DNA from: Streptomyces sp. B21-083
Lineage (GTDB): Bacteria; Actinomycetota; Actinomycetes; Streptomycetales; Streptomycetaceae
Reading direction: 5' to 3'
Assembly (NCBI RefSeq): GCF_036898825.1
Contig: NZ_JARUND010000002.1
Span: 3,100,001 to 3,164,000, forward strand
Length of the DNA: 64,000 nucleotides
Shown: positions 50,561 to 59,869 of the stretch, piece by piece
How positions within the stretch are numbered: the stretch's first letter is position 1
Layout: each line of letters begins with the position of its first letter
Position numbers and translations under genes: made by a program
The notes under the pieces: generated by a model
What the model was told of the DNA's origin: nothing
The model's input: the letters and a program-made list of their open reading frames with translations, nothing else
The model's database searches: none

Positions 50561-50724
50561 TTGCGGCATACACCACTGACGTCATAACGGGAGGGACGCG
50601 GTTCTCGCGGTCACCTGCGTGCTCGACGACACGCCACGACGGCAGGAGTCGTCCCCGACATTTGGCCGGGCAGTGCTGCAGTCCGACGCGAGGGTCCTCG
50701 CGGAGACGTCGCGGGCGCGGCCGG

Positions 50725-52038
50725 TCAGCCGCGTTGCCGGCGGGCGCGCAGGGCGTTCCAGTGGCGTAGCCGGTCGCTGATCTGGGCTTCGTAGCCGTTG
50801 CGGGTGGGCTGGTAGTACGTCTCGCGGTCCATGTCGTCGGGGAAGTAGTCGTCACCGGAGAAGCCGTCGGCTGTGTCCGGGTCGTACTGGTAGTCCTCGC
50901 CGTAGCCGAGGTCTTTCATCAGCCGGGTCGGGGCGTTGAGGATGTGGGCGGGTGGCATGAGTGAACCGGTGTGCCGGGCTGATCGGTGTGCGGCGTTGAA
51001 GCCGCGGTAGACGGCGATCGACTTCGGGGCGGTGGCGAGATAGACGACGGCCTGGGCGATCGCCAACTCGCCCTCGGGGGAGCCGAGTCGCTCGTACACG
51101 TCCCAGGCGGCGAGAGTCTGCTGGACGGCGTGCGGGTCGGCCATACCGATGTCCTCGTTCGCGAAGCGGACCAGGCGGCGGGCGACGAACAGCGGGTCCT
51201 CGCCGCCGTCGAGCATCCGGGCGAGCCAGTACAGGGCCGCGTCCGGGTCGGAGCCACGCATCGACTTGTGCAGCGCGGAGATCAGGTTGTAGTGGCCCTC
51301 CTGCGCCTTGTCGTACAGCGGGGCCCGCTGCTGGATGTGATGGGCGAGCCCGGCGGTGTCCAGGGTGGTTTCGGTGTCCGGGAGGGCTTGGAGCTGTTCG
51401 GCCATGTTGAGGAGGTAGCGGCCGTCTCCGTCGGCCATGGCGATCAGCGCGCGGCGGGCGTCCTCGTCCAGGGGCAGATGGTGACCGGTGAGCTGTTCGG
51501 CGCGGTCGAGGAGCGTGGACAGTGCGGCTTCGTCGAGGCGTTTGAGGACGAGGACCTGGGTGCGGGAGAGGAGGGCTCCGTTGAGTTCGAAGCTCGGGTT
51601 CTCCGTGGTGGCGCCGATCAGGGTGACGGTGCCGTCCTCGACGTAGGGCAGGAAGCTGTCCTGCTGGGCGCGGTTGAAGCGGTGGATCTCGTCGACGAAC
51701 AGCAGGGTGCCCTGGCCGATGCCGCGTCGGCTTCGTGCGGTGGCGAAGACCTTGCGCAGATCGGCCACGCCGGAGAAGGTGGCCGACACTGGCTCGAAGG
51801 CCAGGTTGCCGGCGTCCGCGAGGAGCCGGGCGATGGTGGTCTTCCCGACGCCGGGCGGGCCCCACAGGATGGCGGAGCCGAGGCGCTGCTGGGCGACCAT
51901 GCGGCCGAGCGGGGCGTCCGGGGCAAGGAGGTGGTCCTGCCCGACGACATCTTCCAGCCGGGTGGGGCGCAGGCGGTCGGCGAGGGGCCGGGAGGGCTCC
52001 TCGCCGAAGAGCGGCAGGGTCACTTCGGTCGGTTCCAT
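50725..52038 (-). CDS. rarA: Replication-associated recombination ATPase RarA (MgsA)
   Basis: A 437-residue AAA+ protein of normal family length. It has RPTRLEDVVGQDHLL, Walker A GPPGVGKTT, Walker B LLFVDEIHRFNRAQQD, sensor 1 GATTENPSFELNGALLSR, and the C-terminal tetramerisation part with LHKSMRGSDPDAALYWLARML and ANEDIGMADP. RarA works at stalled replication forks with SSB. This is a core gene within an accessory setting and marks a conserved chromosomal point. GAGAG precedes the ATG. Confidence 0.96.
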   Translation of the reverse strand: MEPTEVTLPLFGEEPSRPLADRLRPTRLEDVVGQDHLLAPDAPLGRMVAQQRLGSAILWGPPGVGKTTIARLLADAGNLAFEPVSATFSGVADLRKVFATARSRRGIGQGTLLFVDEIHRFNRAQQDSFLPYVEDGTVTLIGATTENPSFELNGALLSRTQVLVLKRLDEAALSTLLDRAEQLTGHHLPLDEDARRALIAMADGDGRYLLNMAEQLQALPDTETTLDTAGLAHHIQQRAPLYDKAQEGHYNLISALHKSMRGSDPDAALYWLARMLDGGEDPLFVARRLVRFANEDIGMADPHAVQQTLAAWDVYERLGSPEGELAIAQAVVYLATAPKSIAVYRGFNAAHRSARHTGSLMPPAHILNAPTRLMKDLGYGEDYQYDPDTADGFSGDDYFPDDMDRETYYQPTRNGYEAQISDRLRHWNALRARRQRG

Positions 52039-52158
52039 CGGTCTCTCGGGTCGCAGGCGGACGTGTGCGGACAGGTGCGTACGTGTGCGGGCATGACGAG
52101 CCTTGCACGGGGCACTGACAGGCGTCGGCTCAGCCGTTAGTGGGGAAGGTCGCGGCGT

Positions 52159-52527
52159 TCATCGGGCACCGGGGCGGTCGCGTCGCGGCAGCCGCTCGAC
52201 GGCCAAGTGGTAGGAGTCCTCGACCACGTCGGTGACCAGCCGCTCGGTGATGCCGGGTCCCGGCCCCAGTGAGATCCAGTGCCGTTTGTCGAGATAGCGG
52301 CCCGGTGTGATCGATGCGTGGCCGCGCTCCAGTGCCCGCGCGTGCTCGGGTTCGCACTTGACCGTGATGATCTGTTCGTCCGGGTCGTCGGTGACGATCA
52401 GGAACACCTTGCCCGCGACCTTGTACACGTCGAGTCCGGGGGTGAAGGGGTAGCCGTGGCTGACGTCGGGGAAGGCCAGGGCCACCTGTCGGGCGGTGTC
52501 CTGAAACCGGTCACCGGCCGCGCTCAC
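52159..52527 (-). CDS. MmcQ/YjbR-family DNA-binding protein, second of a tandem pair
   Basis: 122 residues with the MmcQ/YjbR (double-wing) pattern: FPDVSHGYPFTPGLDVYKVAGKVFLIV, ITVKCEPEHARALERGHASITPGRYLDKRHWISL and DVVEDSYHLAVERLP. The start is GTG overlapping the upstream gene's stop (GTGA). It is about half identical in key positions to its neighbour, so the pair arose by tandem duplication. Biological role is unclear for the whole family. Confidence 0.9.
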   Translation of the reverse strand: MSAAGDRFQDTARQVALAFPDVSHGYPFTPGLDVYKVAGKVFLIVTDDPDEQIITVKCEPEHARALERGHASITPGRYLDKRHWISLGPGPGITERLVTDVVEDSYHLAVERLPRRDRPGAR

Positions 52528-52919
52528 CGGGCCGCCCGCGTGCCGGTGCCGTAGGTGTGCGGGTCGACGGGCTGCTCGGCCTTGGGCAGGTGGGCGACGA
52601 CGAGCCGGTAGGAGTCGGTGACGAGCTCCCTGACGAGCTCTTTGTCGACGCCGTCTCCGCTCTCCAGGGTGATCCAGTGCTTCTTGTTCATGTGATAGCC
52701 GGGGGTGATGTGGCGGTACTGCTCCCGCAGGGCCTGAGCCTCACCGGGATCCGCCTTGAGGATCACCACGGGCCGCCCCGGGACTTCGGTCATCAGCATG
52801 AACACCTTGCCGCGCACCTTGAAGACCTCCCAATCAGGACCGAAAGGGTGTTCCAGCTGAGCTCCGGGGAGCTCCTCCGCGCAGTCGGCAGCGGTCTTGT
52901 GCAGGGCCGGTCCGCTCAT
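52524..52919 (-). CDS. MmcQ/YjbR-family DNA-binding protein, first of a tandem pair
   Basis: 131 residues: LPGAQLEHPFGPDWEVFKVRGKVFMLM, VILKADPGEAQALREQYRHITPGYHMNKKHWITL and ELVTDSYRLVVAHLPKAEQ. AGGAAGGG precedes the ATG (52917-52919). Aligning the two copies by eye gives the same motifs in the same order (K-F-L/M, P-G-Y/R, K-R/K-H-W-I). The coupled pair may form a heterodimer. Confidence 0.9.
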   Translation of the reverse strand: MSGPALHKTAADCAEELPGAQLEHPFGPDWEVFKVRGKVFMLMTEVPGRPVVILKADPGEAQALREQYRHITPGYHMNKKHWITLESGDGVDKELVRELVTDSYRLVVAHLPKAEQPVDPHTYGTGTRAAR

Positions 52920-53047
52920 GGGCGTTCCCTTCCTCAAGTGGTGACGGACTGTGGCATCGAAAGACGTGGAGGGCGCGCCGCGCGGGCGCGGCGGCACGTC
53001 CCATCCTTCCGCCGCAGCCAACCAGAAAGGCAGTAGGCTGCGGACAC

Positions 53048-53986
53048 GTGATGGTCGACAGGCGACACCCTGACCCGAGCGGAAGCGCGGCCGGTCCGGC
53101 TGCGGTTCCGCTGTTCGGTTTTCAGCCCCCGGTCGGCACTCCGTACGGCCTTGAGGTGAGTACCGTCGAGGACTTCTTCGCCCAGCACGACGACTGGCCG
53201 TGGAACCCACCCCGGCCGGGCCGCGCCACCTTCCACTACCTCATCGCCGTCACTGAGGGTGAGCTGCGGCACGACGTCGACCACGTCACGCGGACCGTTG
53301 CCCCCGGCCAGTGGCTGTGGGTGCGTCCCGGGCACGCGCAGTGCTGGCATCCGCCCGGCGCGGCCCGCGGCCCGTTCATCCTGTTCGAACCGGACGTGCT
53401 GAGGCCCGACATCGCCCGCCTCCTGGCCCCGCTCACCGCGCACGAGGCCCCTGCCGTGCTCACCCCGCACCCCGACGACACCGCCTGGCTCCATCAGACG
53501 GCACTCCAACTCCTGGACGAACACCGCGCACTGGGGCGCCGCCCCCTCGACATCCACCACGCCCTGCGCCGCAGCCTGCTCGAATCGCTGCTGCTGCGCC
53601 TGGCCAACTCCCAAGGCATCGCCTCCACCGGCACGGCCACGGCAGGCACCGGCCGCGCCGACAGGTACCGGTGCTTCCTGGACGCTCTGGAGCTGCACTT
53701 CCGCGAACTGCACCAAGCCGCGGACTACGCCGAGTTGCTCGACTGCTCGGTCCGCACCCTCACCCGCGCCACCCAGGACGCCACCGGCAAGGGGGTACGT
53801 GAACTCATCGACGAGCGGCGCCTCCTGGAAGCCCGGCGCCTGCTGGGAGCTGCCCGGTGGGACGCCCGGACCGTGGCCGTCCACCTCGGCTTCACCGACC
53901 CCGCGAACTTCGGCCGCTTCTTCCGCGACCGCACCGGCCTCACCCCGGCCGCCTACGCGGCTCACGAAGCGAGGACCGACGCTTGA
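53048..53986 (+). CDS. AraC-family transcriptional regulator
   Basis: 312 residues. An N-terminal cupin-like sensor (RATFHYLIAVTEGELRHDVDHV, VAPGQWLWVRPGHAQCW) and a C-terminal AraC domain with both helix-turn-helix motifs (YAELLDCSVRTLTRATQDATGKGVRELIDERRLLEARRLL and WDARTVAVHLGFTDPANFGRFFRDRTGLTPAAY). Start GTG at 53048 or ATG at 53051; a TAGGCT box 9-14 bases upstream and no ribosome site suggest a leaderless mRNA. It lies convergent with the esterase operon and divergent from the YjbR pair. Confidence 0.92.
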   Translation: MMVDRRHPDPSGSAAGPAAVPLFGFQPPVGTPYGLEVSTVEDFFAQHDDWPWNPPRPGRATFHYLIAVTEGELRHDVDHVTRTVAPGQWLWVRPGHAQCWHPPGAARGPFILFEPDVLRPDIARLLAPLTAHEAPAVLTPHPDDTAWLHQTALQLLDEHRALGRRPLDIHHALRRSLLESLLLRLANSQGIASTGTATAGTGRADRYRCFLDALELHFRELHQAADYAELLDCSVRTLTRATQDATGKGVRELIDERRLLEARRLLGAARWDARTVAVHLGFTDPANFGRFFRDRTGLTPAAYAAHEARTDA

Positions 53987-54016
53987 CGGAAACGCGGCGA
54001 ACGCCGGGCTTGCCCG

Positions 54017-55066
54017 TCAGGAGGCAATGGCTGTCTTCGCAGTCTGCGCGTTGTCGCACCGCTCACTGTCAAGGGCCCGCCGGATGAACTCCTCACGGGT
54101 CGCGCTGGAAGCGCGCGACACAGCCGCATGATCCACCGTCATGTCGAACCCGTGGAAGCTCCCGCCCCACATGTGCAGATCGACGCTCACTCCCGCCTCG
54201 GACAGACGGCCGGCGTAGCTCAGGATCTCGTCGCGGAACCCCTCGGCCGAGCCGGTGTCGATGTAGGTGCGTGGCAGCCGGCTGAGGTCCTCGGCGCGGG
54301 CCGGCGCGGCGTACGGCGACACGTCCGGGCCGCCGCGCCGCTCGCCCAGTACGGAGGTCCACGCGTACAGGTTGCTGTGACGGTCCCATACGCCTTCGCG
54401 GTCCACCATGCGACTGCTGTGCGTCTCGAAGCGGTCGTCGAGCATGGGGCAGATCAGAACCTGGTGGCTGAGCGAGGGAAAGGCGCGGTCGCGGGCGAGC
54501 AGCGCGGTCCCCGCCGCGAGGCCGCCGCCGCCACTGACTCCGGCGATCATGAGCCGCTCGGGGTCGATCCCGAGCTCGGCCGCGTTCTTCGCCATCCACA
54601 CCAGCCCCGCGTAGCAGTCCTCGACCGGCGCGGGATCGGGGTGATCCGGCGCCAGTCGGTACTCGACCGACACGACGACCGCACTCCCCTCGATCACATG
54701 GGGAAGGAGATGACTCACGTGGTCCCGGCGTCCCCCCATGATCATCCCGCCACCGTGGAGGCTGAGGATGCCTCCCTTGGGACCTCGGTCCTCGACGGGG
54801 CTGAGAATCAGCACCGTGATGTCCGACTCGCCTTCCGGCCCCGGCACCTGGCGCTCCTCCACCCGCACTCTGCCGCCCGCAGTCAGAGCCTCCGAATCCA
54901 ACCCGGGGGATCCCGCGGCGATCTGCTGCCGAATCTCCTGCAGGGTCTCGTCCGTCAGGGCCGGAAAGACGGCCCCCCGTGCCTCCTCGACGGGCGCGAG
55001 TTCCGGGTCCAACGGGGGCCGGATGGTCGTGGCACCGAACAAGTCTGCTGCTGTCTGGTCCGTCAT
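54017..55066 (-). CDS. Alpha/beta hydrolase, HSL-type esterase/lipase
   Basis: 349 residues with the hormone-sensitive-lipase signature: oxyanion motif LSLHGGGMIMGG, nucleophile elbow GVSGGGG, an acid near YIDTGSAEGFRDE and the terminal His in GGSFHGFDM. AGGAGA precedes the ATG (55064-55066). Last gene of the three-gene run 57698 to 54017, 108 bases after the oxidoreductase. It probably hydrolyses short acyl esters. Confidence 0.92.
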   Translation of the reverse strand: MTDQTAADLFGATTIRPPLDPELAPVEEARGAVFPALTDETLQEIRQQIAAGSPGLDSEALTAGGRVRVEERQVPGPEGESDITVLILSPVEDRGPKGGILSLHGGGMIMGGRRDHVSHLLPHVIEGSAVVVSVEYRLAPDHPDPAPVEDCYAGLVWMAKNAAELGIDPERLMIAGVSGGGGLAAGTALLARDRAFPSLSHQVLICPMLDDRFETHSSRMVDREGVWDRHSNLYAWTSVLGERRGGPDVSPYAAPARAEDLSRLPRTYIDTGSAEGFRDEILSYAGRLSEAGVSVDLHMWGGSFHGFDMTVDHAAVSRASSATREEFIRRALDSERCDNAQTAKTAIAS

Positions 55067-55174
55067 CTCTTCTCTCCTTCGGAACCAACGGGGAGCGGCG
55101 ACGCTCACCGCCGTGCTGAGGCACCCACCACGCACGATGTGTGCGATGACCTTGTCGCGTCCCGCGATCAGGTT

Positions 55175-56197
55175 TCAGTCGTCGAGGACGACGACGTGCT
55201 TGCCCGGCGTGGCTCCGGATTCGAGGTCGGCCTGGGCATCGCGGACCTGTTCCAGGCCGTGGTAGCTCTTCGCGACCGGGACGTGGAGGCGTCCTTCGGC
55301 GATGGCCTGGAGCTGGTGGGCGAGGACGTCGGCCGGGAGGTCGGCGGCCTGACCGCTGTAGGAGGTCAGCCGCACCCCGCCCGGGATCATGAACGGGCTG
55401 AAGTCGGGGATCGTCCACTGGCCCGCCAGGGCTCCGGTGAAGCAGACCGTGCCGTGGCGGCGGACGGCGTTGAGAGTGTCGGGGAGGGCCGAGCAGCCGA
55501 CCAGTTCCAGGGCGGCGTCGACGCCGTCCGGGATCAGCTCGCGCACCTGGTCGGCGAGGGTGCCGTTGTCGACGAGGGGGTGGTCGACGCCTGCGGCTCT
55601 CAGTTCCCCTGACCTCGCCGCGGTGCGGGTGGTGGACAGCACGGTCGCTCCCAGATCCTTCGCGATCGTGGCCGCGCTCAGCCCGACCGTGGAGGTGCCG
55701 CCTCGGATCAGCAACGTCTGCCCGGCCTTGAGGTCCAGGCCGGTGGTCAGCGATCCGTAGGCGGTCTGGAACATCTCCGGCAGCGCACCGACGACCTCCC
55801 ACGGCAGGCTGGTCTCGAACGGGATGACCTGTGCCACGGGGACGGTCACGTACTGGGCGTAGGCACCGTCGTAGGCGCGGCCCATGCCGCCCATCATCGT
55901 GGCCACCTGCTGTCCCGGCCGCAGTTCGCTGTCCTCGTCGGCGTCATCGACCACGCCGACGCCCTCGATTCCGGGGATGCGCGGGTAGGTGACCTCCGCA
56001 TCGGACTCGCCCTTGCGGGTGGAGACCTCGGATTCGTTGACGCCGAACGCTTTGACCTTGATCCGCACCCAGCCGGGCTTGCGGACGGGCACCGGGACGT
56101 CCTTGATCTCCAGTGCCTCCAGGCCGCCGGGCCGGGTGACGACGACGGCCCTCATCGTCGCCGGTGCGGCGTCGCCGGCTGCTGTCGGTTGGCTCAT
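55175..56197 (-). CDS. Zinc-type/quinone oxidoreductase (MDR family)
   Basis: 340 residues. An N-terminal GroES-like domain (MRAVVVTRPGGLEALEIKDVPVP, VKAFGVNESEVSTRKG) and a Rossmann domain with LLIRGGTSTVGLSAATIAKDLGATVLSTTR. The catalytic zinc Cys residues of alcohol dehydrogenases are absent (FGVNESEV in place of CGxDxH), which places it with the zinc-free quinone oxidoreductase group. It stands between an esterase and a carboxylesterase on the same strand, suggesting reduction of an unsaturated or quinonoid ester-derived compound. Confidence 0.92.
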   Translation of the reverse strand: MSQPTAAGDAAPATMRAVVVTRPGGLEALEIKDVPVPVRKPGWVRIKVKAFGVNESEVSTRKGESDAEVTYPRIPGIEGVGVVDDADEDSELRPGQQVATMMGGMGRAYDGAYAQYVTVPVAQVIPFETSLPWEVVGALPEMFQTAYGSLTTGLDLKAGQTLLIRGGTSTVGLSAATIAKDLGATVLSTTRTAARSGELRAAGVDHPLVDNGTLADQVRELIPDGVDAALELVGCSALPDTLNAVRRHGTVCFTGALAGQWTIPDFSPFMIPGGVRLTSYSGQAADLPADVLAHQLQAIAEGRLHVPVAKSYHGLEQVRDAQADLESGATPGKHVVVLDD

Positions 56198-56261
56198 GTC
56201 GCGTACCTCACTCCGTGTTGTCCCCTTGTCCCCCGCGCTCTTCCGTATCGCCCGCCGGCCG

Positions 56262-57698
56262 TCAGGGGCGGTCGATGCCTTCCCACAGGTCGAGGACCTG
56301 CTGGTAGTGGGCGGTGCCCTCGAAGGGAGAGTTGCCGACGGTTTCCGAGGTGGGCTGGTCCGTGACGGCGGGCCACAGGCGGGAGTGCTCGCCGGTGGCG
56401 AAGTCGAGCACGATGTCGCGGATACGGGTGTCCCGCTCGGCCTGCTCCGCGCTGCGGCCCGGCTGTTCCTGGCCGACCAGGGCGTACATCTCGGTGCCGT
56501 GCACGGCGGGCGCGCCCTCGGCGGGTCCGATCAGGAGGAGGTGGGCGTTGCCGCCTGCGGCGGCGTGCGCCAGGGCGCCGCGGGCGGCGGGGATCGCGAA
56601 GAGGTAGTCCGCCATGACCGCGGCGCGGACCTCGGCCGGGGTACGGCCGCCCTGGTCGTAGGCGTCGACGATCTTCTGCGCGCGGGAGCGGGAGATACGC
56701 CACCCCGCGACCTCGTCGACGACGCGGTCGACGGTGCCCGGGTCGAACCGGTCGAGGTCGTTCGCCACCCACCAGCCCATGTCGTCGCTGGCCATGCTCA
56801 GCAGGATGTCGACGTCGCGGTGCGCGCCCGAGGCGAGGACGTCCATGGGGTGGGCGTGCACCACCGCGCCGGGCTGCCCCAGGTCCAGGACGACGCCGGT
56901 GGCCTTGTTGTCCACCCCGCCGCGGACTCCGAGGTCCGTCGGGGCGACCTTGCGCAGGGCGTCCCGCAGCGAGAGCGCGTCGAGGTCCAGCAGCTTCTCC
57001 GGGTTGTCCGCGACGCCGAGTTCGGTGACGAACAAGTGCGCGAGTTCCTCAGCCCACCAGGCCGGGATGGAGCGGGCGGGCCCGCCGGAGAACCCGGCCA
57101 GGCGCCGGTACAGGCCGTCGGCGGAAGATGCGCCGAGCAGTCCGAAGGTGGAGTAGGCGCCGGCGCTGTGGCCGTAGACCGTGACCTGGTCGGGGTCGCC
57201 GCCGAAGTGGGCGATGTTCCGCTGGACCCAGGTGAGGGCGGCGATGATGTCCTGGAGGAAGAGGTTGCTGGCCTCGGCGAGCTTCCCGCCGTACTGCGAG
57301 AGCGAGAGCGGACCCAGGGCGCCGAGCCGGTAGTTGACGGACACGCCCACCACGCGCCCCGTCGCGGCGAGACCGGCGGCGTTCGAGGTGATCTGCGTGT
57401 TCGCGCCGTACTCGAATCCGCCGCCATGGATGTACACGGCCACGGGCAGCGTCTTCCCGGCCGGCTGCTCGGGGGCCCACACGTTCAGGTTCAGGCAGTC
57501 CTCGCCCATCCCGCTGTCCGCTTCGAGCCAGTCGCCGCTGTCGGGCTGGATCGCGACGACGCCCTTCCGGTCGTACGGGAGCCTCGGATCGAAGCCCGCG
57601 ACCACGGGGCGGCGGTACCGCTCGGCGGTGGCGTACGGGATTCCCCACCAGGACCGCACCCCTGGTGCAGTCGGAGCCTTGGGCGCGGTCTCGGTCAT
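56262..57698 (-). CDS. Type B carboxylesterase (PnbA-like)
   Basis: 478 residues with family marks: SWWGIPYATAERYRRP at the start, EDCLNLNVWAPEQ, the oxyanion loop YIHGGGFEYGAN and the nucleophile Ser in VTVYGHSAGAYSTFGLL. The C-terminal His region is shortened (PAVHGTEMYALVG). It heads the operon with the MDR oxidoreductase and HSL esterase, 64 bases before the next gene. The natural substrate is unknown; PnbA-like enzymes cleave bulky synthetic and plant esters. Confidence 0.92.
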   Translation of the reverse strand: MTETAPKAPTAPGVRSWWGIPYATAERYRRPVVAGFDPRLPYDRKGVVAIQPDSGDWLEADSGMGEDCLNLNVWAPEQPAGKTLPVAVYIHGGGFEYGANTQITSNAAGLAATGRVVGVSVNYRLGALGPLSLSQYGGKLAEASNLFLQDIIAALTWVQRNIAHFGGDPDQVTVYGHSAGAYSTFGLLGASSADGLYRRLAGFSGGPARSIPAWWAEELAHLFVTELGVADNPEKLLDLDALSLRDALRKVAPTDLGVRGGVDNKATGVVLDLGQPGAVVHAHPMDVLASGAHRDVDILLSMASDDMGWWVANDLDRFDPGTVDRVVDEVAGWRISRSRAQKIVDAYDQGGRTPAEVRAAVMADYLFAIPAARGALAHAAAGGNAHLLLIGPAEGAPAVHGTEMYALVGQEQPGRSAEQAERDTRIRDIVLDFATGEHSRLWPAVTDQPTSETVGNSPFEGTAHYQQVLDLWEGIDRP

Positions 57699-58189
57699 GG
57701 CGTGAGATTCCTTCCGGAGCGGTTCGGGTGTTTCGCGCGGCGTGTCGGCGGCTGATCGCTCGCGTTGACGCCCCCAGCATCACCTGGACTCCGATGAATC
57801 GCCCGGCGGACAGCGGTCACCCGATGGTCATCAGGCGACACTTGCCTGATCCTCCTCTTCTCCTCGTGGCCCATCGCCGCCGGGCAGGCAAGAGCGACCC
57901 GAGGCCCTGCCGTCACCGGTTCCCTGGCTCGACACGCTGACTTTCCTAGGAAAGCCGGCGCAGCTCGCGGGCCCGAGCATGCCCGCTGATCATGCTGCTG
58001 CATCGGGCGGTGCTCTTCCTGGCCTCGCCCAGGGACGCGAGTCGGCCGCAGAAGGCGACGGGTGTGGTGTGACGTGACGGGGGGAGGGCTTCGTTGATCT
58101 TCTGAGGTTCGTTCTCGGGGGGCCGTACCTGCCCTAGAAACAGTGCAGGGTCGGCCGTCACACCGGCCTGACGGCCGAACCGCAGGGCT
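57699..58189. other. Intergenic region (about 490 bases), no gene seen
   Basis: It contains the promoter side of the carboxylesterase operon. Open frames here are short and lack coding bias. Nothing further was recognised. Confidence 0.45.
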
Positions 58190-58624
58190 CTACCCAAGAG
58201 GGGCGAGTAACCCGTCCGGGCGGTTTCCACTTGGGGCAGTTTCCCCACCCCTGGATGTCATCGCAGATGGAACACAGCGAGGGCGACAGTGTCCACACAG
58301 GTCCTGGTAGAGGTCGAACAGGGACGCCGCTCGCACCGTTTCCCGCGCCCGCACGGACACGCTTCGATCTTCGTGCCGATAGACAAAAGCAGGGCACGGG
58401 TTCATCGGCCGGAACGCTGCCGAAGTCTCACATCGCTGCCGGCCTTGCAGTTCTTGCGCGGCGGCCGCATACGCTCGGCTCAGAACGTCGGCCACGACTC
58501 CGCTCTGGATGGACGCGCCCAGCCCGCCGTCCCACGAGGCATCCGTCGGCGTCGTGCGGTCAGCAGGGATCTCAGAAGTCTCATCTTCAAGCCACGGAAG
58601 CAGCAGCCGGAACTCTTCGTTCAC
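58190..58624 (-). CDS. Hypothetical protein
   Basis: 144 residues from a GTG at 58622-58624 preceded by GGGGGG 8-13 bases upstream: VNEEFRLLLPWLEDETSEIPADR, a helix with VVADVLSRAYAAAAQELQGRQR, then a Cys- and His-containing C-terminus (CETSAAF, CPAFVYRH, DLCGHCRPRC). The paired CGHC and C residues could bind metal, but no known family was recognised and codon bias weakens toward the end. It may be truncated or not translated. Confidence 0.4.
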   Translation of the reverse strand: MNEEFRLLLPWLEDETSEIPADRTTPTDASWDGGLGASIQSGVVADVLSRAYAAAAQELQGRQRCETSAAFRPMNPCPAFVYRHEDRSVSVRARETVRAASLFDLYQDLCGHCRPRCVPSAMTSRGGETAPSGNRPDGLLAPLG

Positions 58625-58926
58625 GTCACTGCCCCCCTTCCGCCCTCGGCTCGCACACCCAGCGTACCGGGAGTATGAGACAAGCCGTTCTGCGTAAGTG
58701 GGGCACGTCTGGCGGCAGTTGGCGACCAAGCCGCACCGACGCTACGAGACCAGGTAAACACGCGTTACGGGCCTTGAGTCCCATTGGCGAGTATCAGGCT
58801 GGGACCCGTACGTCCTTGCGCACAAGAAAGCCGCCATGCGCCGCATCCACGAACTCGCCGGACAAACTATCGAGAACGCGGGCGAAACTCCCAGCCGCCT
58901 GTCAAGGGCCTATCGTCCAAGACCCG
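58625..58926. other. Intergenic region with a short protein-like frame
   Basis: A plus-strand frame after a TAA at about 58753 reads LESHWRVSGWDPYVLAHKKA and AMRRIHELAGQTIENAGETP. It looks like the tail of a once larger gene but has no start site and no recognised family. Confidence 0.35.
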
Positions 58927-59325
58927 TCACAACTGACGCACCCGAACGCCGGGAAGGTCGTCGAAGCGTGCCCGCTTGTCGTGGGTGACCACCGCGCGGG
59001 CGGTGGTCAGCGCGGTGGCTGCGATGATCAGGTCGTGCGCGCCCCGAGGTTGACCGGCTCTGCGGACGTGGGCGAGCAGCCGCGCGTGCGCACGTGCCAC
59101 ATCCACGGTGTATTCCTCGACCGGGATGGTGGCGAGGACGGTATCGACGAAGGACTGGCGGGCGACCCGGTTGGTGTCGTCCGCCAGTTCCACGCCCTGG
59201 AGCAGTTCCGCCGCCGTGATGGCGGCGATCGCCGGATCGTCATCGTCGGCCAGCGCCTGGTCGAGGGAGACCTTCCGGCGCTCGATCGCGATCAGCACGC
59301 CGGTGTCCAGGATCAGTCGTTCCAC
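58927..59325 (-). CDS. VapC-type PIN-domain toxin
   Basis: 132 residues with the PIN catalytic acids: Asp in ILDTGVLIAIER, Glu in ITAAELLQGVE, Asp in GAHDLIIAATAL and Asp in VTHDKRARFDDL. VapC toxins cleave RNA, often initiator tRNA or the ribosomal sarcin-ricin loop. The GTG start overlaps the antitoxin stop by 13 bases, the usual arrangement for coupled toxin-antitoxin genes. Confidence 0.93.
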   Translation of the reverse strand: MERLILDTGVLIAIERRKVSLDQALADDDDPAIAAITAAELLQGVELADDTNRVARQSFVDTVLATIPVEEYTVDVARAHARLLAHVRRAGQPRGAHDLIIAATALTTARAVVTHDKRARFDDLPGVRVRQL

Positions 59326-59564
59326 GGGTCGTCCAGGGTCAGCAGGTCACGGGTGGCGGTGACGTCATCCTCGAAGGCATCGTCGAGCGTGCCGACATGA
59401 CGCATGAGAGCGTCCTTCACTGCCCGTCCCGTGGCCTTGGGTGCGGGAGCGAGCACGGCCAGACGCTTGCCTCCGCGCGTAATCACGACGGTTTCCCCGC
59501 GTTCCGCACTGTCCAGCACGGAGGCGAAGTTCCGTGACGCTTCGGTAGCGGTCATCGTCTTCAT
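59313..59564 (-). CDS. Phd/YefM-family antitoxin
   Basis: 83 residues: MTATEASRNFASVLDSAERGETVVITRGGKRLAVLAP is the Phd/YefM DNA-binding fold, and the acidic C-terminus (HVGTLDDAFEDDVTATRDLL) is the toxin-wrapping tail. Starts at 59564 and 59555 are both possible; GAGG lies 2 and 11 bases upstream respectively. It should neutralise the PIN toxin and repress the operon through the palindrome just upstream. Confidence 0.92.
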   Translation of the reverse strand: MKTMTATEASRNFASVLDSAERGETVVITRGGKRLAVLAPAPKATGRAVKDALMRHVGTLDDAFEDDVTATRDLLTLDDPWND

Positions 59565-59573
59565 GACCTCATT

Positions 59574-59584
59574 TTCTCAGAGAA
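59574..59584. promoter_or_regulatory. Perfect palindrome before the Phd-VapC operon (TTCTCAGAGAA)
   Basis: An 11-bp palindrome centred 15 bases upstream of the antitoxin ATG. Phd-type antitoxins autorepress through such short palindromes. Confidence 0.5.
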
Positions 59585-59800
59585 TCTGATGCTCGACAAG
59601 ACACGTGGAGGGCTGGCAGGAGTCCCGACCGGCGAGCGCCCGCCCCCGTCCTGAACCCCGCGTCCCTTGAACACGGTTTCGTCATGGTTCGCCGCATCTC
59701 CGATCACTACATCATCGCAGGTCACAGTACTTGAGGTACTTCAGCTTCACGAGCTTTCAGAAGCGAAGCGGAGGGTTTCCCCTCACCTAACGAGCGGTAG

Positions 59801-59831
59801 GGCGGGTGGGACTCGAACTCACGGCCGACGC
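59801..59831 (-). pseudogene. tRNA 3' fragment (T-arm and acceptor), degenerate copy
   Basis: Thirty-one bases match the fragment at 60497-60527 with one change (in the T-stem). Read on the minus strand it gives GTGAG-TTCGAGT-CCCAC and the 3' acceptor strand, but the sequence upstream is unrelated to a tRNA. It is a second scar of site-specific integration into the same tRNA gene. Confidence 0.65.
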
Positions 59832-59869
59832 ATCGTTTCCCAAGTCAGGCAAGATCTGGCGCCGCAGGC

